Shown here: piece after piece, positions 44,021 through 52,701 of the stretch
Layout of the letters: each line of letters begins with the position of its first letter
Position numbering within the stretch: the first letter of the stretch is position 1
DNA from: Bog-257 sp963846715
GTDB lineage: Bacteria > Acidobacteriota > Terriglobia > Terriglobales > Acidobacteriaceae
Direction of reading: 5' to 3'
Assembly (NCBI GenBank): GCA_963846715.1
Contig: CAWJXA010000005.1
Location: 124,001 to 188,000, forward strand
Length of the DNA: 64,000 nucleotides
Program-made: the position numbers and the translations under genes
The notes under the pieces: model-generated
What the model was told of the DNA's origin: nothing
Databases searched by the model: none
The model's input: the letters and a program-made list of their open reading frames with translations, nothing else

Positions 44021-44350
44021 TGTTTCTGCCGGCGCTGGCCACTTACGTCTCTGCGAAGTGAAACGATCCCTAAACAGTGGCACATACTTCCCAGAAGCTT
44101 GCTGAAGAGCGCATAACCAGTTTGCCTTCTCTAGTCCTTGTTTCAGGTCTTCAAAAGAATCATGGCTTATGTGTCCTGAATACACGTCGAGGACGTATGT
44201 GTACTTATTCGCCTCCGATTCTCTGAAACAGACGCGAACTATGAACTCATCGGAGTTCCATGATTTACACACGGCAAGTCCGGTTTGATCTTTAAAATAT
44301 TGGCAGAGTTGCTCCAGGGCGTTCGGCGTTTTCCGTTTCTCCAGTTCCAT
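44006..44350 (-). CDS. hypothetical protein, 114 aa
   Basis: I do not recognise this protein. The N-terminal half (EQLCQYFKDQTGLAVCKSWNSDEFIVRVCFRE) and YTYVLDVYSGHISHDSFEDLKQGLEKANW look like a compact alpha/beta domain without export signal. The C-terminus (FTSQRRKWPAP) is basic. The gene overlaps the end of the neighbouring convergent gene, which weakens one of the two calls. GC content is lower than the housekeeping genes. Confidence 0.45.
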   Translation of the reverse strand: MELEKRKTPNALEQLCQYFKDQTGLAVCKSWNSDEFIVRVCFRESEANKYTYVLDVYSGHISHDSFEDLKQGLEKANWLCALQQASGKYVPLFRDRFTSQRRKWPAPAETSAQS

Positions 44351-44529
44351 GGAGCTAATTGTACAGGGTTCGTCAAAGGCCTAATTCCGAAAATTTGCGT
44401 GCTGCAAGGGCGCCGTCGTGGTGGCAGCCCATTTCGAGAATGGGCACCGTGGCCGGATTGGTGCGATGTTTTGCTGTCTGATACTCTCCAAGATTGTAAT
44501 TTTCTCTTTCGAACGGAGTTCTTCCCCCG

Positions 44530-46332
44530 ATGCCTTCTCGAACCGTCCGCGTTTTCTTTGCTCTTTTTGTCGCCTTCACTCTCACCCTCTTCTCGTCCGC
44601 TGCCGACAAATCCAAATCTGCCGCCAACGCGAGTCAGCCTTCCTACGAGCTGCCTCAACCGGCGCACGAGACGCTCGACCTCGCCATGTACCAGCAGATT
44701 CGTGACGAAGGCATCGGCCATTCGCATGTGATGGAGTTTGCCTCGGCGCTGGATGACGATATTGGGCCGCGCCTGACCGGTTCGGCCAATCTGAAGCACG
44801 CCAATGAGTGGACGCGCGATCAGTTCACCGCCATGGGTTGCAGCAATGCGCACCTTGAGGATTGGGGCGAGTTCGGCATGGGCTGGCAGCAGCTCAATAC
44901 TTGGGCGCGTATGACTTCGCCGGACACGGCGGTGTTCATTGCGCAAGCCGCGCCGTGGTCTCCGGCGACGAATGGCGCGATTAATGCGCCGGCGATCTGG
45001 ATGGACATCAAGACCGAGAAGGACCTCGACCAGTACAAAGGCAAGCTGGCGGGAAAGATCGTGCTGTATGGCGCGATGCGTGACGTACCTCCCGTGGACA
45101 AGCCGCTGTGGGTGCGCCTGGACGACGCCGAACTGAAGAAGCTGACCGAATATCCGCTTAAGCCGCGCAGCCAGGACTTCATTGCGCAATACATGAAGCG
45201 GCTGGCGCTGCGCCAGCAAGTAGGAAAGTTCCTCGCCGATGAGCACGCACTGGCGGTCATCACGCCCAGCCGCGACGGCCGCAATGGCGGCGGGTCCGGC
45301 GGCACTATCTTCGACGACAGCGGCGCAGGCTTTGGCTGGGAGGCCTACAAGCGCGAGACCGCAGATCCGCTTCCGGTCGTGGTGATGGCCATCGAAAATT
45401 ACGGACGCGTGTACCGTTTACTGAAGGCGCACGTTCCGGTCACGCTGGAGATGAACGTTGACACTAAGTTCACCGGCGATCACGAGCACGGCTTTGACAC
45501 CATCGCCGAAATTCCCGGCACCGATCCCAAGCTGAAGGACGAAGTTGTGATGGTCGGCGGACATCTGGATTCGTGGGCTTCTGCGACCGGCGCAACCGAC
45601 AATGGCGCGGGAACAGTCGTCGCCATGGAAGTGATGCGCATCCTCACCACTCTGCAGGTCAAGCCGCGCCGAACCATTCGCGTCGCATTGTGGACGGGCG
45701 AGGAGCAAGGCGAGTTCGGTTCTGCCGGATACGTCAAGCAGCATTTCGGTTATGTGCCGCTCTCCACTGCGCCAGACCAGCTTAAGCTGCCAGAGTGGAT
45801 CCGCAAACCCGCCGGCCCGGTGCAGCTCCAGCCCGATCAGCAGAAGATTTCCGGCTACTTTAACTTGGACAACGGCAGCGGAAAGATTCGCGGCGTTTAC
45901 TTGCAGGAGAATGCGGCCATCGCGCCCATCTTCGCGCAGTGGATTGAGCCTCTGAAGGACCTCGGCGTCACCACACTAACCATGCGCAACACCGGAGGCA
46001 CCGACCACGAAAACTTCGATGCCGTCGGGATTCCGGGATTCCAGTTCATCCAGGACCCGCTCGATTATGGTTCACGCACCCACCACTCGAACATGGACAC
46101 CTACGAGCGGCTACAACCGCAGGACCTAGCACAGGCTGCGACGGTGGAGGCCATCTTCGTGTACAACACCGCCATGCGTGACCAGATGCTGCCACGCAAG
46201 CCGCTGCCGCATCCGGAACTTGAAGAGCAGCGTACGACGCCCTTGAAGAACCTGATGCCCGGTGCCGAAGCCGCGGAGAAAGACGCGAAAGAAAAGGCCG
46301 AGCAGACACCGCAGCAAGAAGATGAAGATTAG
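44530..46332 (+). CDS. exported M28-type zinc aminopeptidase/carboxypeptidase-like
   Basis: A 600-aa exported metallopeptidase. A signal peptide (VFFALFVAFTLTLFSSAA) is followed by a protease-associated region (about residues 130-260) and the M28 catalytic domain. VVMVGGHLDSWASATGATDNGAGTVVAMEVMRIL carries the first His-x-Asp and bridging Asp, VALWTGEEQGEFGSAGYV the catalytic Glu-Glu, and RNTGGTDHENFDAVGIPGFQFIQD with THHSNMDTYERL the remaining metal ligands. The C-terminus is charged (Glu/Lys-rich). Likely digests peptides in the periplasm or outside. Stands alone. Confidence 0.87.
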   Translation: MPSRTVRVFFALFVAFTLTLFSSAADKSKSAANASQPSYELPQPAHETLDLAMYQQIRDEGIGHSHVMEFASALDDDIGPRLTGSANLKHANEWTRDQFTAMGCSNAHLEDWGEFGMGWQQLNTWARMTSPDTAVFIAQAAPWSPATNGAINAPAIWMDIKTEKDLDQYKGKLAGKIVLYGAMRDVPPVDKPLWVRLDDAELKKLTEYPLKPRSQDFIAQYMKRLALRQQVGKFLADEHALAVITPSRDGRNGGGSGGTIFDDSGAGFGWEAYKRETADPLPVVVMAIENYGRVYRLLKAHVPVTLEMNVDTKFTGDHEHGFDTIAEIPGTDPKLKDEVVMVGGHLDSWASATGATDNGAGTVVAMEVMRILTTLQVKPRRTIRVALWTGEEQGEFGSAGYVKQHFGYVPLSTAPDQLKLPEWIRKPAGPVQLQPDQQKISGYFNLDNGSGKIRGVYLQENAAIAPIFAQWIEPLKDLGVTTLTMRNTGGTDHENFDAVGIPGFQFIQDPLDYGSRTHHSNMDTYERLQPQDLAQAATVEAIFVYNTAMRDQMLPRKPLPHPELEEQRTTPLKNLMPGAEAAEKDAKEKAEQTPQQEDED

Positions 46333-46364
46333 GAAGAAATTTGGGAATTGCGGAACGAGTAGGC

Positions 46365-48584
46365 TCAAGCTTGTCCGAATTCGATTTGGGGATGGTGGAT
46401 TACGGCCTGTTGTGGATTTGTGAAAGTCGCATGGATGTCCAGGTAGAGCGGAGCCAGGATAGATGCGAGATTCTGGGAGAGGGTAATCATGTCGACCAGC
46501 GAGGGAGGAACCGGCTGGCTCAATGCTGCGTAATGCTTCTCAATTTCTTCTCGCAGCCTGACCGCCGCCTCCTGCACGTCAGGCGCGGGACTGGCAATTT
46601 TTCCGCTGACTTCGTCAGACATGGCGCGCGCCGTCGTGGCCATATCGGCTTCAAAGGTGCCTAACGCCTGCGCGATTTCCGGCGTAAGTTCGGGATAGCG
46701 CTTCTCGTAGAGGTATTGCAGGCCGGTCACCTGCACCTGCAATAGAGTCCCCAGTGCGGGCTGCCAGCGCCTGAAATCGTCGCGAATGGCGAGTTTGCGC
46801 TGGCGCGACGGTCCGAACTCGAAGACCACGGCGTCGGCCTGAGCTCGAACCACATTGAATCCGTCATTAATCTGATCGCGCAACTGGATCGCCCGCGTCG
46901 CGGCCTCTTCGCGGTCTCTATTGCGCGCTTGCTCGACCAACTCGGCAAACATCTGCAGACTACGGGCGAACGCGCTTTGCATCTCCTGCATAGCATCTCT
47001 CACCCATAGCCGATCGAAGATCAACCACATGCACAACAGCCCAAGCAGTACGCCGACGACACGATCACGGGCAACGGCTAGGGAAGACTGGATGGCGAAT
47101 TCCTGCAGGTTAATCAGATAGAAAGCCAGGGCCAGCTGCACGCCGAGATAAGACAGCCGCGGGGTTGCGGTCGCAATCCAGGCAGAGATGGCAGCGACTA
47201 CAGCAAACACGACAGTGAATCCGGTGATTCCATCCAGATAAGGCAGCACGAAGACCTGGGCGCCCATGCCGAAGACGAAGCCGCCAATGAGAGCTCCTCC
47301 AAGTCGAAGAAATTGCTTCTGCCTCGATGACCCGATGGTCGACAACGCTGTGATGATGCAGGTTGCAACTGCGGTGCTGAGGCCCGGCCAATCGATACTC
47401 TGGTAAACAACGTAAGCGAACATGGTAGCCGCCGCACCCCGCACCGCGAATTTGAGATGGTCAATATTGGAAAAGGCATCGGGGACGAACAGATGCTGCC
47501 GAACCTCGTCGATCGGCGGCGCCACGAACAGGTCATCCATGTTTTCCGTTCCGGAGAAAGCATGCGGTATCAGCGCGGCTGTGCTCTCCATCTCGGGCAG
47601 AAGCGCCAGATCGGATGGCTGCGAAGTGCCGGGGAGTTCGATTGCACGTGGCAATTTGCGTTGTTTCAAATCCTGCCGAAGCTGCGCAAGCTGGTCGGCA
47701 AGCCGCAGGCAGCGCTCGCGATCTGCTGGGCCAATAGCGATGGACTGAGTGGAACGAACAATCTGCAAGCTGGACGCCAGGTCCACCAGGCGTCCCAGCA
47801 GCGCTACCGCCGTGTTCATTTGCGTGATGAATTGTTGCGGATAACCGGAGCGCAGCAACCGCCTGCGTATCCTGGAGGTGCCCGTGGCCGAATACAAGGA
47901 AACCTCTTTTTCCAGCTTGTCGCCAAGGGGAAGGTTTGCTGCTATTTGCCGCACGACGTCTTCAACGGCCTGCAGCCGGCTCTCAATGCCCTGTGTCAGA
48001 TCGGTCATGGGATGCACGCGCCGAAAAACGTACTCCACGGCAACTGTCACGGCGCATCCGACAAGCACGGAAAAGCCCAGCCACAGCGTATTCTCGGTAC
48101 GCTGGTTGATCGTGAGGTAGGTTTCATCCCACAGCGGAATCGCTCCCGCAAGCGTAAAGCCGAAGCCAACAGCCGTGGCGTAATCCGGCATAACATGGAT
48201 CAGGTAAAACGCCAGGAAAAGCGAAAGCGCGATCCATAGAAAGTGAGTGAGAGGATCGTCGACCAGCGTCATAACTCCAACGATGGTGTAGACGGTGGCG
48301 ACAACGTAGATTACCGCCAGCCGAATTGCGCTGCGAAGGGTTACGTTCGGATTCTCGCGGCTTAGGAAAAGGGTGAAGATGGCACCTAGAAATCCGTACG
48401 GGATGCGGAACGTCATCACTAGGATCATGGTGACGGTGGCGGCAATCGTGATGCGGCCAACGACCCAGGCGCGCCCCGGGTATGGAGCAAGCTCAGTCTT
48501 AAGAAGCTGCCAGAACCATGCGCTGGCATCGTCCAATGTCTTGGAACGCGCCACGGCAGGCGAGGTCTGATCCTGGGATGACAT
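46365..48584 (-). CDS. FUSC-family inner-membrane efflux protein (MdtO/AaeB-like)
   Basis: A 739-aa inner-membrane protein with two FUSC-type blocks. The N-terminal block (about residues 35-180) has several TM helices, including ITIAATVTMILVMTF and GFLGAIFTLFLSR. A cytoplasmic helical region follows, then a second TM block (about residues 375-520: FAVRGAAATMFAYVVYQ, ALIGGFVFGMGAQVFVLPYLDG, GVLLGLLCMWLIFDRLW), then a coiled C-terminus. It follows the HlyD-like gene directly (1-nt gap). The set TolC-YtcA-HlyD-FUSC matches MdtP-YtcA-MdtN-MdtO organisation; transported compounds (aromatics or drugs) are inferred. Confidence 0.85.
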   Translation of the reverse strand: MSSQDQTSPAVARSKTLDDASAWFWQLLKTELAPYPGRAWVVGRITIAATVTMILVMTFRIPYGFLGAIFTLFLSRENPNVTLRSAIRLAVIYVVATVYTIVGVMTLVDDPLTHFLWIALSLFLAFYLIHVMPDYATAVGFGFTLAGAIPLWDETYLTINQRTENTLWLGFSVLVGCAVTVAVEYVFRRVHPMTDLTQGIESRLQAVEDVVRQIAANLPLGDKLEKEVSLYSATGTSRIRRRLLRSGYPQQFITQMNTAVALLGRLVDLASSLQIVRSTQSIAIGPADRERCLRLADQLAQLRQDLKQRKLPRAIELPGTSQPSDLALLPEMESTAALIPHAFSGTENMDDLFVAPPIDEVRQHLFVPDAFSNIDHLKFAVRGAAATMFAYVVYQSIDWPGLSTAVATCIITALSTIGSSRQKQFLRLGGALIGGFVFGMGAQVFVLPYLDGITGFTVVFAVVAAISAWIATATPRLSYLGVQLALAFYLINLQEFAIQSSLAVARDRVVGVLLGLLCMWLIFDRLWVRDAMQEMQSAFARSLQMFAELVEQARNRDREEAATRAIQLRDQINDGFNVVRAQADAVVFEFGPSRQRKLAIRDDFRRWQPALGTLLQVQVTGLQYLYEKRYPELTPEIAQALGTFEADMATTARAMSDEVSGKIASPAPDVQEAAVRLREEIEKHYAALSQPVPPSLVDMITLSQNLASILAPLYLDIHATFTNPQQAVIHHPQIEFGQA

Positions 48585-48585
48585 G

Positions 48586-49833
48586 CTACTGCGTCGTTCC
48601 GGAGCGAGATGGTCGCATGACCACGACGGCCGATTCGCTCAGACGGAATGGTTCGGTTTCCGGTGCTTGGATGCGCACGCGTACCGGAAAGCGGGTGGCC
48701 AAATGCACCCAATTCAGCGACCGCTGCACATCCGGCAGGCCCGGCCCGAACGAGCCGACCAGCGTTGCATCTGGCTGCACCCCGTACCCAACGCTGTCCA
48801 CTATGCCGTCGTATCGGACAGTCGGACGCGAGAGCACGTAAACATCGGCATGCATCCCCGGCTTGATGTGACGGAGCTGGGTCTCGCGGAAGTTTGCCAC
48901 CGCCCACCACACGCGCGTGTCGATCAGCGTGAACATCTGCTGACCAACGTGCGCATAGGCGCCTTGTGAAATCGTGAGGTTCGTTACCCGCGCATCGAAC
49001 GGCGCATACACGCGGCAGTTGTTCAGGTTGTATTCCGCATTGCGGATAATTGCAGCCTTGCCACTGCGTTGTGCTGTAAGCGGCTCCAGCGTCAGGACGC
49101 TGTGTTGCGATTGCGATAGCTGAGCGTGACTTTGCGACTGCGTGGCTTTCGCCTGATCATATTGTGCTTTGGCCGACATCAGCTGGGCCTCGGCCTGGGC
49201 TACTTGCGAGTGCGCCCGGTCGACCGCCTGCTTTCCCGCGGCTACCGCAGTTCTGGCCTGATCGACCTGATCGACGGTGACGAACTGCTTGGCCAACAAT
49301 GGCTCAATGCGATGAAAGTTGTTGTAGGTGTATTCGTATTCCGCCTGGACGCGATCCAGTTCTGCCTTACTGCCCTCGACGTTTGCCTGCGCTTCACGGA
49401 CAGCCGCAGCAGCGTGATCAACGCTGGCCGCTGCATTCTGGGTATAGGCCTGGGCCGCACCGACCGCGCTCTGCTGCGATGCGATCGTTCGAGTTTCGTC
49501 GACGATCTGTCCCTCCAGAGTGCTCAGATCGGATTTCGCCTTCTCCACCGCGTATTCGTAAGGACGCGGATCGATCTCAAACAGCAGTCCACCCTGCTTG
49601 ACGAACTCATTGTCCTGCACGGGAAGAGTGATGAGCGGGCCGTCGACCTGCGGAGCAATGCCGATGAAGTTGGCGAATACCTCGGCATCGTCGGTGCGAG
49701 GATATCTGGTGGTCTCGCTCACCACTAGGAGGCCTGTGAGCAACGCGGCGGCAGGGATCGCCATGCTCACAATCTTCCCTAGACGTTTGCGCTGAACTGG
49801 AGCGTCGCTTTCGGGCATGGTGTCTCCTCGCAC
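48586..49833 (-). CDS. HlyD/EmrA-family membrane fusion protein (MdtN-like)
   Basis: A 415-aa periplasmic adaptor. One N-terminal TM helix (VSMAIPAAALLTGLLVVS, about residues 20-37) is followed by a biotinyl-lipoyl-like half (VDGPLITLPVQDNEFVKQGGLLFEIDPRPYE), a long alpha-helical hairpin rich in Ala/Gln (about residues 85-250), the returning beta segment (VYAPFDARVTNLTISQGAYAHVGQQMFTLID) and a beta-barrel domain (VANFRETQLRHIKPGMHADVYV). It should link the FUSC pump to the TolC-like channel encoded in the same operon. Confidence 0.9.
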   Translation of the reverse strand: MRGDTMPESDAPVQRKRLGKIVSMAIPAAALLTGLLVVSETTRYPRTDDAEVFANFIGIAPQVDGPLITLPVQDNEFVKQGGLLFEIDPRPYEYAVEKAKSDLSTLEGQIVDETRTIASQQSAVGAAQAYTQNAAASVDHAAAAVREAQANVEGSKAELDRVQAEYEYTYNNFHRIEPLLAKQFVTVDQVDQARTAVAAGKQAVDRAHSQVAQAEAQLMSAKAQYDQAKATQSQSHAQLSQSQHSVLTLEPLTAQRSGKAAIIRNAEYNLNNCRVYAPFDARVTNLTISQGAYAHVGQQMFTLIDTRVWWAVANFRETQLRHIKPGMHADVYVLSRPTVRYDGIVDSVGYGVQPDATLVGSFGPGLPDVQRSLNWVHLATRFPVRVRIQAPETEPFRLSESAVVVMRPSRSGTTQ

Positions 49834-49835
49834 AT

Positions 49836-50153
49836 TCAGCTAAAAAACAGTAGCCAGATCGAGAACGTGAAAAACGCAGCCAAACAGGGATATACGAGGA
49901 TCAACGGCGACAGCTCCTGCTCAAAATTCGCGCGCACAAACAAAACTCGCACGCCGGCGGTCAGCAGTATGCCAATAACTCCGCACAGAATCCAAGCCGG
50001 GAAAAACGATCCGAGAATGTTAAAGGACGGCGCCCGGGAACACCCGGTTGCCGAGAACATGGCTGCGCTGCCAGCGACGATTGCCCCAAGCCGCAACCTG
50101 AACGGATTAGATGGCGCTCGCGATTTCATCTTCATGTCACGGAGTTTTCGCAT
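49836..50153 (-). CDS. ytcA: YtcA-like small membrane lipoprotein
   Basis: A 105-aa protein with a lipoprotein-like signal (LGAIVAGSAAMFSATGC) followed by SRAPSFNILGSFFPAWILCGVIGILLTAGVRVLF and a second TM helix (LVYPCLAAFFTFSIWLLFF). This matches the YtcA-like family that accompanies mdtNOP in Enterobacteria. It overlaps the TolC-like gene by 17 nt when started at 50153; internal ATG codons near 50135 are alternatives. It probably assists assembly of the efflux complex, but its role is unproven. Confidence 0.72.
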   Translation of the reverse strand: MRKLRDMKMKSRAPSNPFRLRLGAIVAGSAAMFSATGCSRAPSFNILGSFFPAWILCGVIGILLTAGVRVLFVRANFEQELSPLILVYPCLAAFFTFSIWLLFFS

Positions 50154-51567
50154 AAAGTAGATCGCCGGTTTGATAGGCCAGAGCAGCTATACCGGTTAAT
50201 AGTCGGGTTCGCGCCGTGACGTCCGCGGTGCGCGCCTCTGCCAAAGTACGCTGCGCTGACACCACGTCGATTTGGCTACGCACTCCATAGTTGTAAGACT
50301 CTAACGCAGCATTGTAGGACTCGGTGGCGGCCTCCAGCAGCGCCGCCGCAGCTTTTTGTTGACGAAGGGCTGTCCGGGCTGTCGAGTACGCTGACCAGAC
50401 TTGGTTTTCCACTTGATCACGAATCGCGTCAACCGTCGCGGCGGCCTGTTTCTGATTCGCGTGGGCTTTGGCCACGCGGTTTTCCCTCGCCAATCCGTCA
50501 AATAATGTCCACGTCAAAGTCAGCTGCGCATCCCAGGCCTCTTGCGTTGGGGAGTAAACCCCGGCAAGTTGCTCCTGCTGCCCGTAGGAGTGGGCCAGAC
50601 CAGCCTGCCCATCAATGCTCAACGTCGGGAAATAGGTCCTGCGCGCCGCCTTCACCTCAGCGCCGGCGGCACGGAGTTCGGCGACCCGCTGCATCAGGTC
50701 GGGCCGCTGTGAGAGTGCCTTGTCAATGGATGTCTCAACCGTTTCGGCGATGCTGTCTGGCATCTTGATGTCTCCGATGCTCTCCACCTGAAACGGGGTC
50801 GTGGGCGAAATGCCAAGGGATGTCGCGAGATCGCCCTGCGCAATCTCAGTTGCGCCAATGGCTGCCTGCAGATCGTAATCAGCTTGCGCCGCGGCGCTGC
50901 GCGCTTCCAACACATCGGGTAAGGTTGCCAATCCGTTCTGGAGTCGCGCCTCGGCTGCCTGCTGCACCGTCTGTGCGTTCTTCAGGTTCGCTTCCGCGGC
51001 ATTCTGCTGTCCCTTGCTATCGAGCAACCGATAATACGCTTCCATAACCTGGAAAATGATTTTGCGGTGCGTGTCGTTGAATTGAAAATTAGCAGCCAGA
51101 AGACTGTTCTGGCTGATCGCTATCTCCTGCAAGCGCTCCCCGAAGTCAAAGATGATGTAGTCCAGACGAAAGACTGGGGAGAAGGTCTCTACCGTTTGCC
51201 GCTCAAAGGTAGGGCCAAAGAAGATGTCCGTCCGTGTACTTCCCGCCAGGGCCGCGGCCGCCAGAGTCGGGTACAGTGTGGATTGGGCGATTCCCAGATC
51301 GGCGGCCCGCGCCTTGGCGTTCTGCCAAGCCACACGGGTCTCTGGATTGTTCTGTTCGGCGATGCTTACCAATTCCGACAACGTATAAATCTTTGCCGGA
51401 TCAAGTACGGGGATTGGAACCAGGGACGGAGGCGCTTTGAATGGTTGCTTCGCCAAGGAAGCGTCCCAAGGATGGTCGGGAACGGGAGGCGCTTTCTGGG
51501 CGTACGAGACGCCTTCAGCAACCAGCATGCAGAGCATGATGACTGTTCGTCCTCGAAAACGAGACAT
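50137..51567 (-). CDS. TolC-family outer-membrane efflux protein (MdtP-like)
   Basis: A 476-aa outer-membrane factor with a signal peptide (VIMLCMLVAEGVSYAQ). Two OEP repeats of about 190 residues follow. The first begins YTLSELVSIAEQNNPETRVAWQNAKARAADLGIAQSTLYPTL, the second SQRPDLMQRVAELRAAGAEVKAARRTYFPTLSI. NPE and RPDL are repeat signatures. It forms the exit duct of the tripartite efflux system encoded downstream on the same strand and is the first gene of that operon. Confidence 0.9.
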   Translation of the reverse strand: MSRFRGRTVIMLCMLVAEGVSYAQKAPPVPDHPWDASLAKQPFKAPPSLVPIPVLDPAKIYTLSELVSIAEQNNPETRVAWQNAKARAADLGIAQSTLYPTLAAAALAGSTRTDIFFGPTFERQTVETFSPVFRLDYIIFDFGERLQEIAISQNSLLAANFQFNDTHRKIIFQVMEAYYRLLDSKGQQNAAEANLKNAQTVQQAAEARLQNGLATLPDVLEARSAAAQADYDLQAAIGATEIAQGDLATSLGISPTTPFQVESIGDIKMPDSIAETVETSIDKALSQRPDLMQRVAELRAAGAEVKAARRTYFPTLSIDGQAGLAHSYGQQEQLAGVYSPTQEAWDAQLTLTWTLFDGLARENRVAKAHANQKQAAATVDAIRDQVENQVWSAYSTARTALRQQKAAAALLEAATESYNAALESYNYGVRSQIDVVSAQRTLAEARTADVTARTRLLTGIAALAYQTGDLLYAKTP

Positions 51568-51681
51568 TCGTTAGCCAGGATGCCGTAACGCGGCCGCTCT
51601 TCAGAGTAACTGGATCATAACACGCCCGGCCGGCACTGCCCTGAGTTTGCCGAGATGCGGGGCCAATGTGACAATACTTAA

Positions 51682-52485
51682 ATGACCAAACCACTTACCA
51701 CGGCAATAAATTTAGCAGCGGTCGGCATGATCCTGCTGGCCACCGCTTGGAGTCAGCAGTCGGCGCCCTCCAATACTCAACAGACTCCCGCGAAGACGCA
51801 GAGTTCTTCCCCAGCAACCACGCAATCCTCAACCGCCGCCAATAATTCGCCCGCCCTGACCACGCAGAAAGACAAAATCAGCTATGCGCTCGGCATGAAT
51901 ATGGGGGTAAATCTTCACCGCCAATCCGTCGACATAGATCCGGCGATTCTGGAACAGGGTTTGAAGGATGGTATCGCCGGCACTAAACGTCTCATGAGCG
52001 AGGACGAAGCGCGGGCTGTGCTTACCCAGCTCCAGGAAGACATGCGCAAGCAGCAGGCAGCGAAGGCGCAACAAATGGGAGCCACCAATAAGACGGAAGG
52101 CGACGCGTTTCTGGCTGCCAATAAAACTAAGGAAGGTGTCGTTACCCTGCCCAGCGGGCTGCAGTACAAAATCTTGAAGCAGGGTACCGGACCGAAGCCT
52201 TCCGCTACTGACACCGTTGCCTGTAACTATCGGGGCACGCTGATCAATGGCAAAGAATTCGACAGCTCCTATGGGCGCGGCGAACCCACAACATTTCCCG
52301 TCAATGGAGTCATCAAGGGCTGGACCGAGGCGCTGCAGTTAATGCCCGTGGGCTCGAAGTGGCAGCTGTTTATCCCGCCCGATCTTGCCTATGGAGACCG
52401 TGGCGCCGGCCCTGACATCGGCCCCAATTCGACTTTGATCTTCGAGGTCGAACTGATGTCCATTCAGCCACCCAAGGCCCAGTGA
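51682..52485 (+). CDS. FKBP-type peptidyl-prolyl isomerase, exported
   Basis: A 267-aa Mip/FkpA-like isomerase. A signal peptide (LAAVGMILLATAWSQ) is followed by a Gln/Thr/Ser-rich linker (about residues 25-58), an FKBP_N dimerisation domain (KISYALGMNMGVNLHRQ to ANKTKEG, about residues 62-150) and the FKBP domain (VACNYRGTLINGKEFDSSY, INGKEFD, VIKGWTEALQLMPVGSKWQLFIPPDLAYGD, STLIFEVELMSI). It assists folding of exported proteins. It is transcribed divergently from the TolC operon. Confidence 0.9.
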   Translation: MTKPLTTAINLAAVGMILLATAWSQQSAPSNTQQTPAKTQSSSPATTQSSTAANNSPALTTQKDKISYALGMNMGVNLHRQSVDIDPAILEQGLKDGIAGTKRLMSEDEARAVLTQLQEDMRKQQAAKAQQMGATNKTEGDAFLAANKTKEGVVTLPSGLQYKILKQGTGPKPSATDTVACNYRGTLINGKEFDSSYGRGEPTTFPVNGVIKGWTEALQLMPVGSKWQLFIPPDLAYGDRGAGPDIGPNSTLIFEVELMSIQPPKAQ

Positions 52486-52511
52486 GGTCGAGTACGAATC
52501 GTACCTAGGCT

Positions 52512-52655
52512 TGTCGTCCCGAGCGGCGCCGCTAGGAATTTCCCTGCAGCATCATTCCGGCCGGACGTGCGCGTTCCAAGGCCCCATTATGGCGAAAAAT
52601 TGCTGACGGGGTAGGGCCCTCGATCCCCCGCTTCTGGTCGTCGCTCGGGACGACA
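52512..52655. repeat. 144-nt element with 13-bp perfect inverted ends
   Basis: TGTCGTCCCGAGC (52512-52524) and GCTCGGGACGACA (52643-52655) are exact complements flanking about 118 nt with no ORF. It lies in the convergent gap between the FKBP gene and the large exported protein, so bidirectional terminator activity is possible. Confidence 0.5.
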
Positions 52656-52701
52656 CACCCGAAACCTCGAAGGCTGGTTCCACCCTCAGCTAACCTGCTG
52701 T

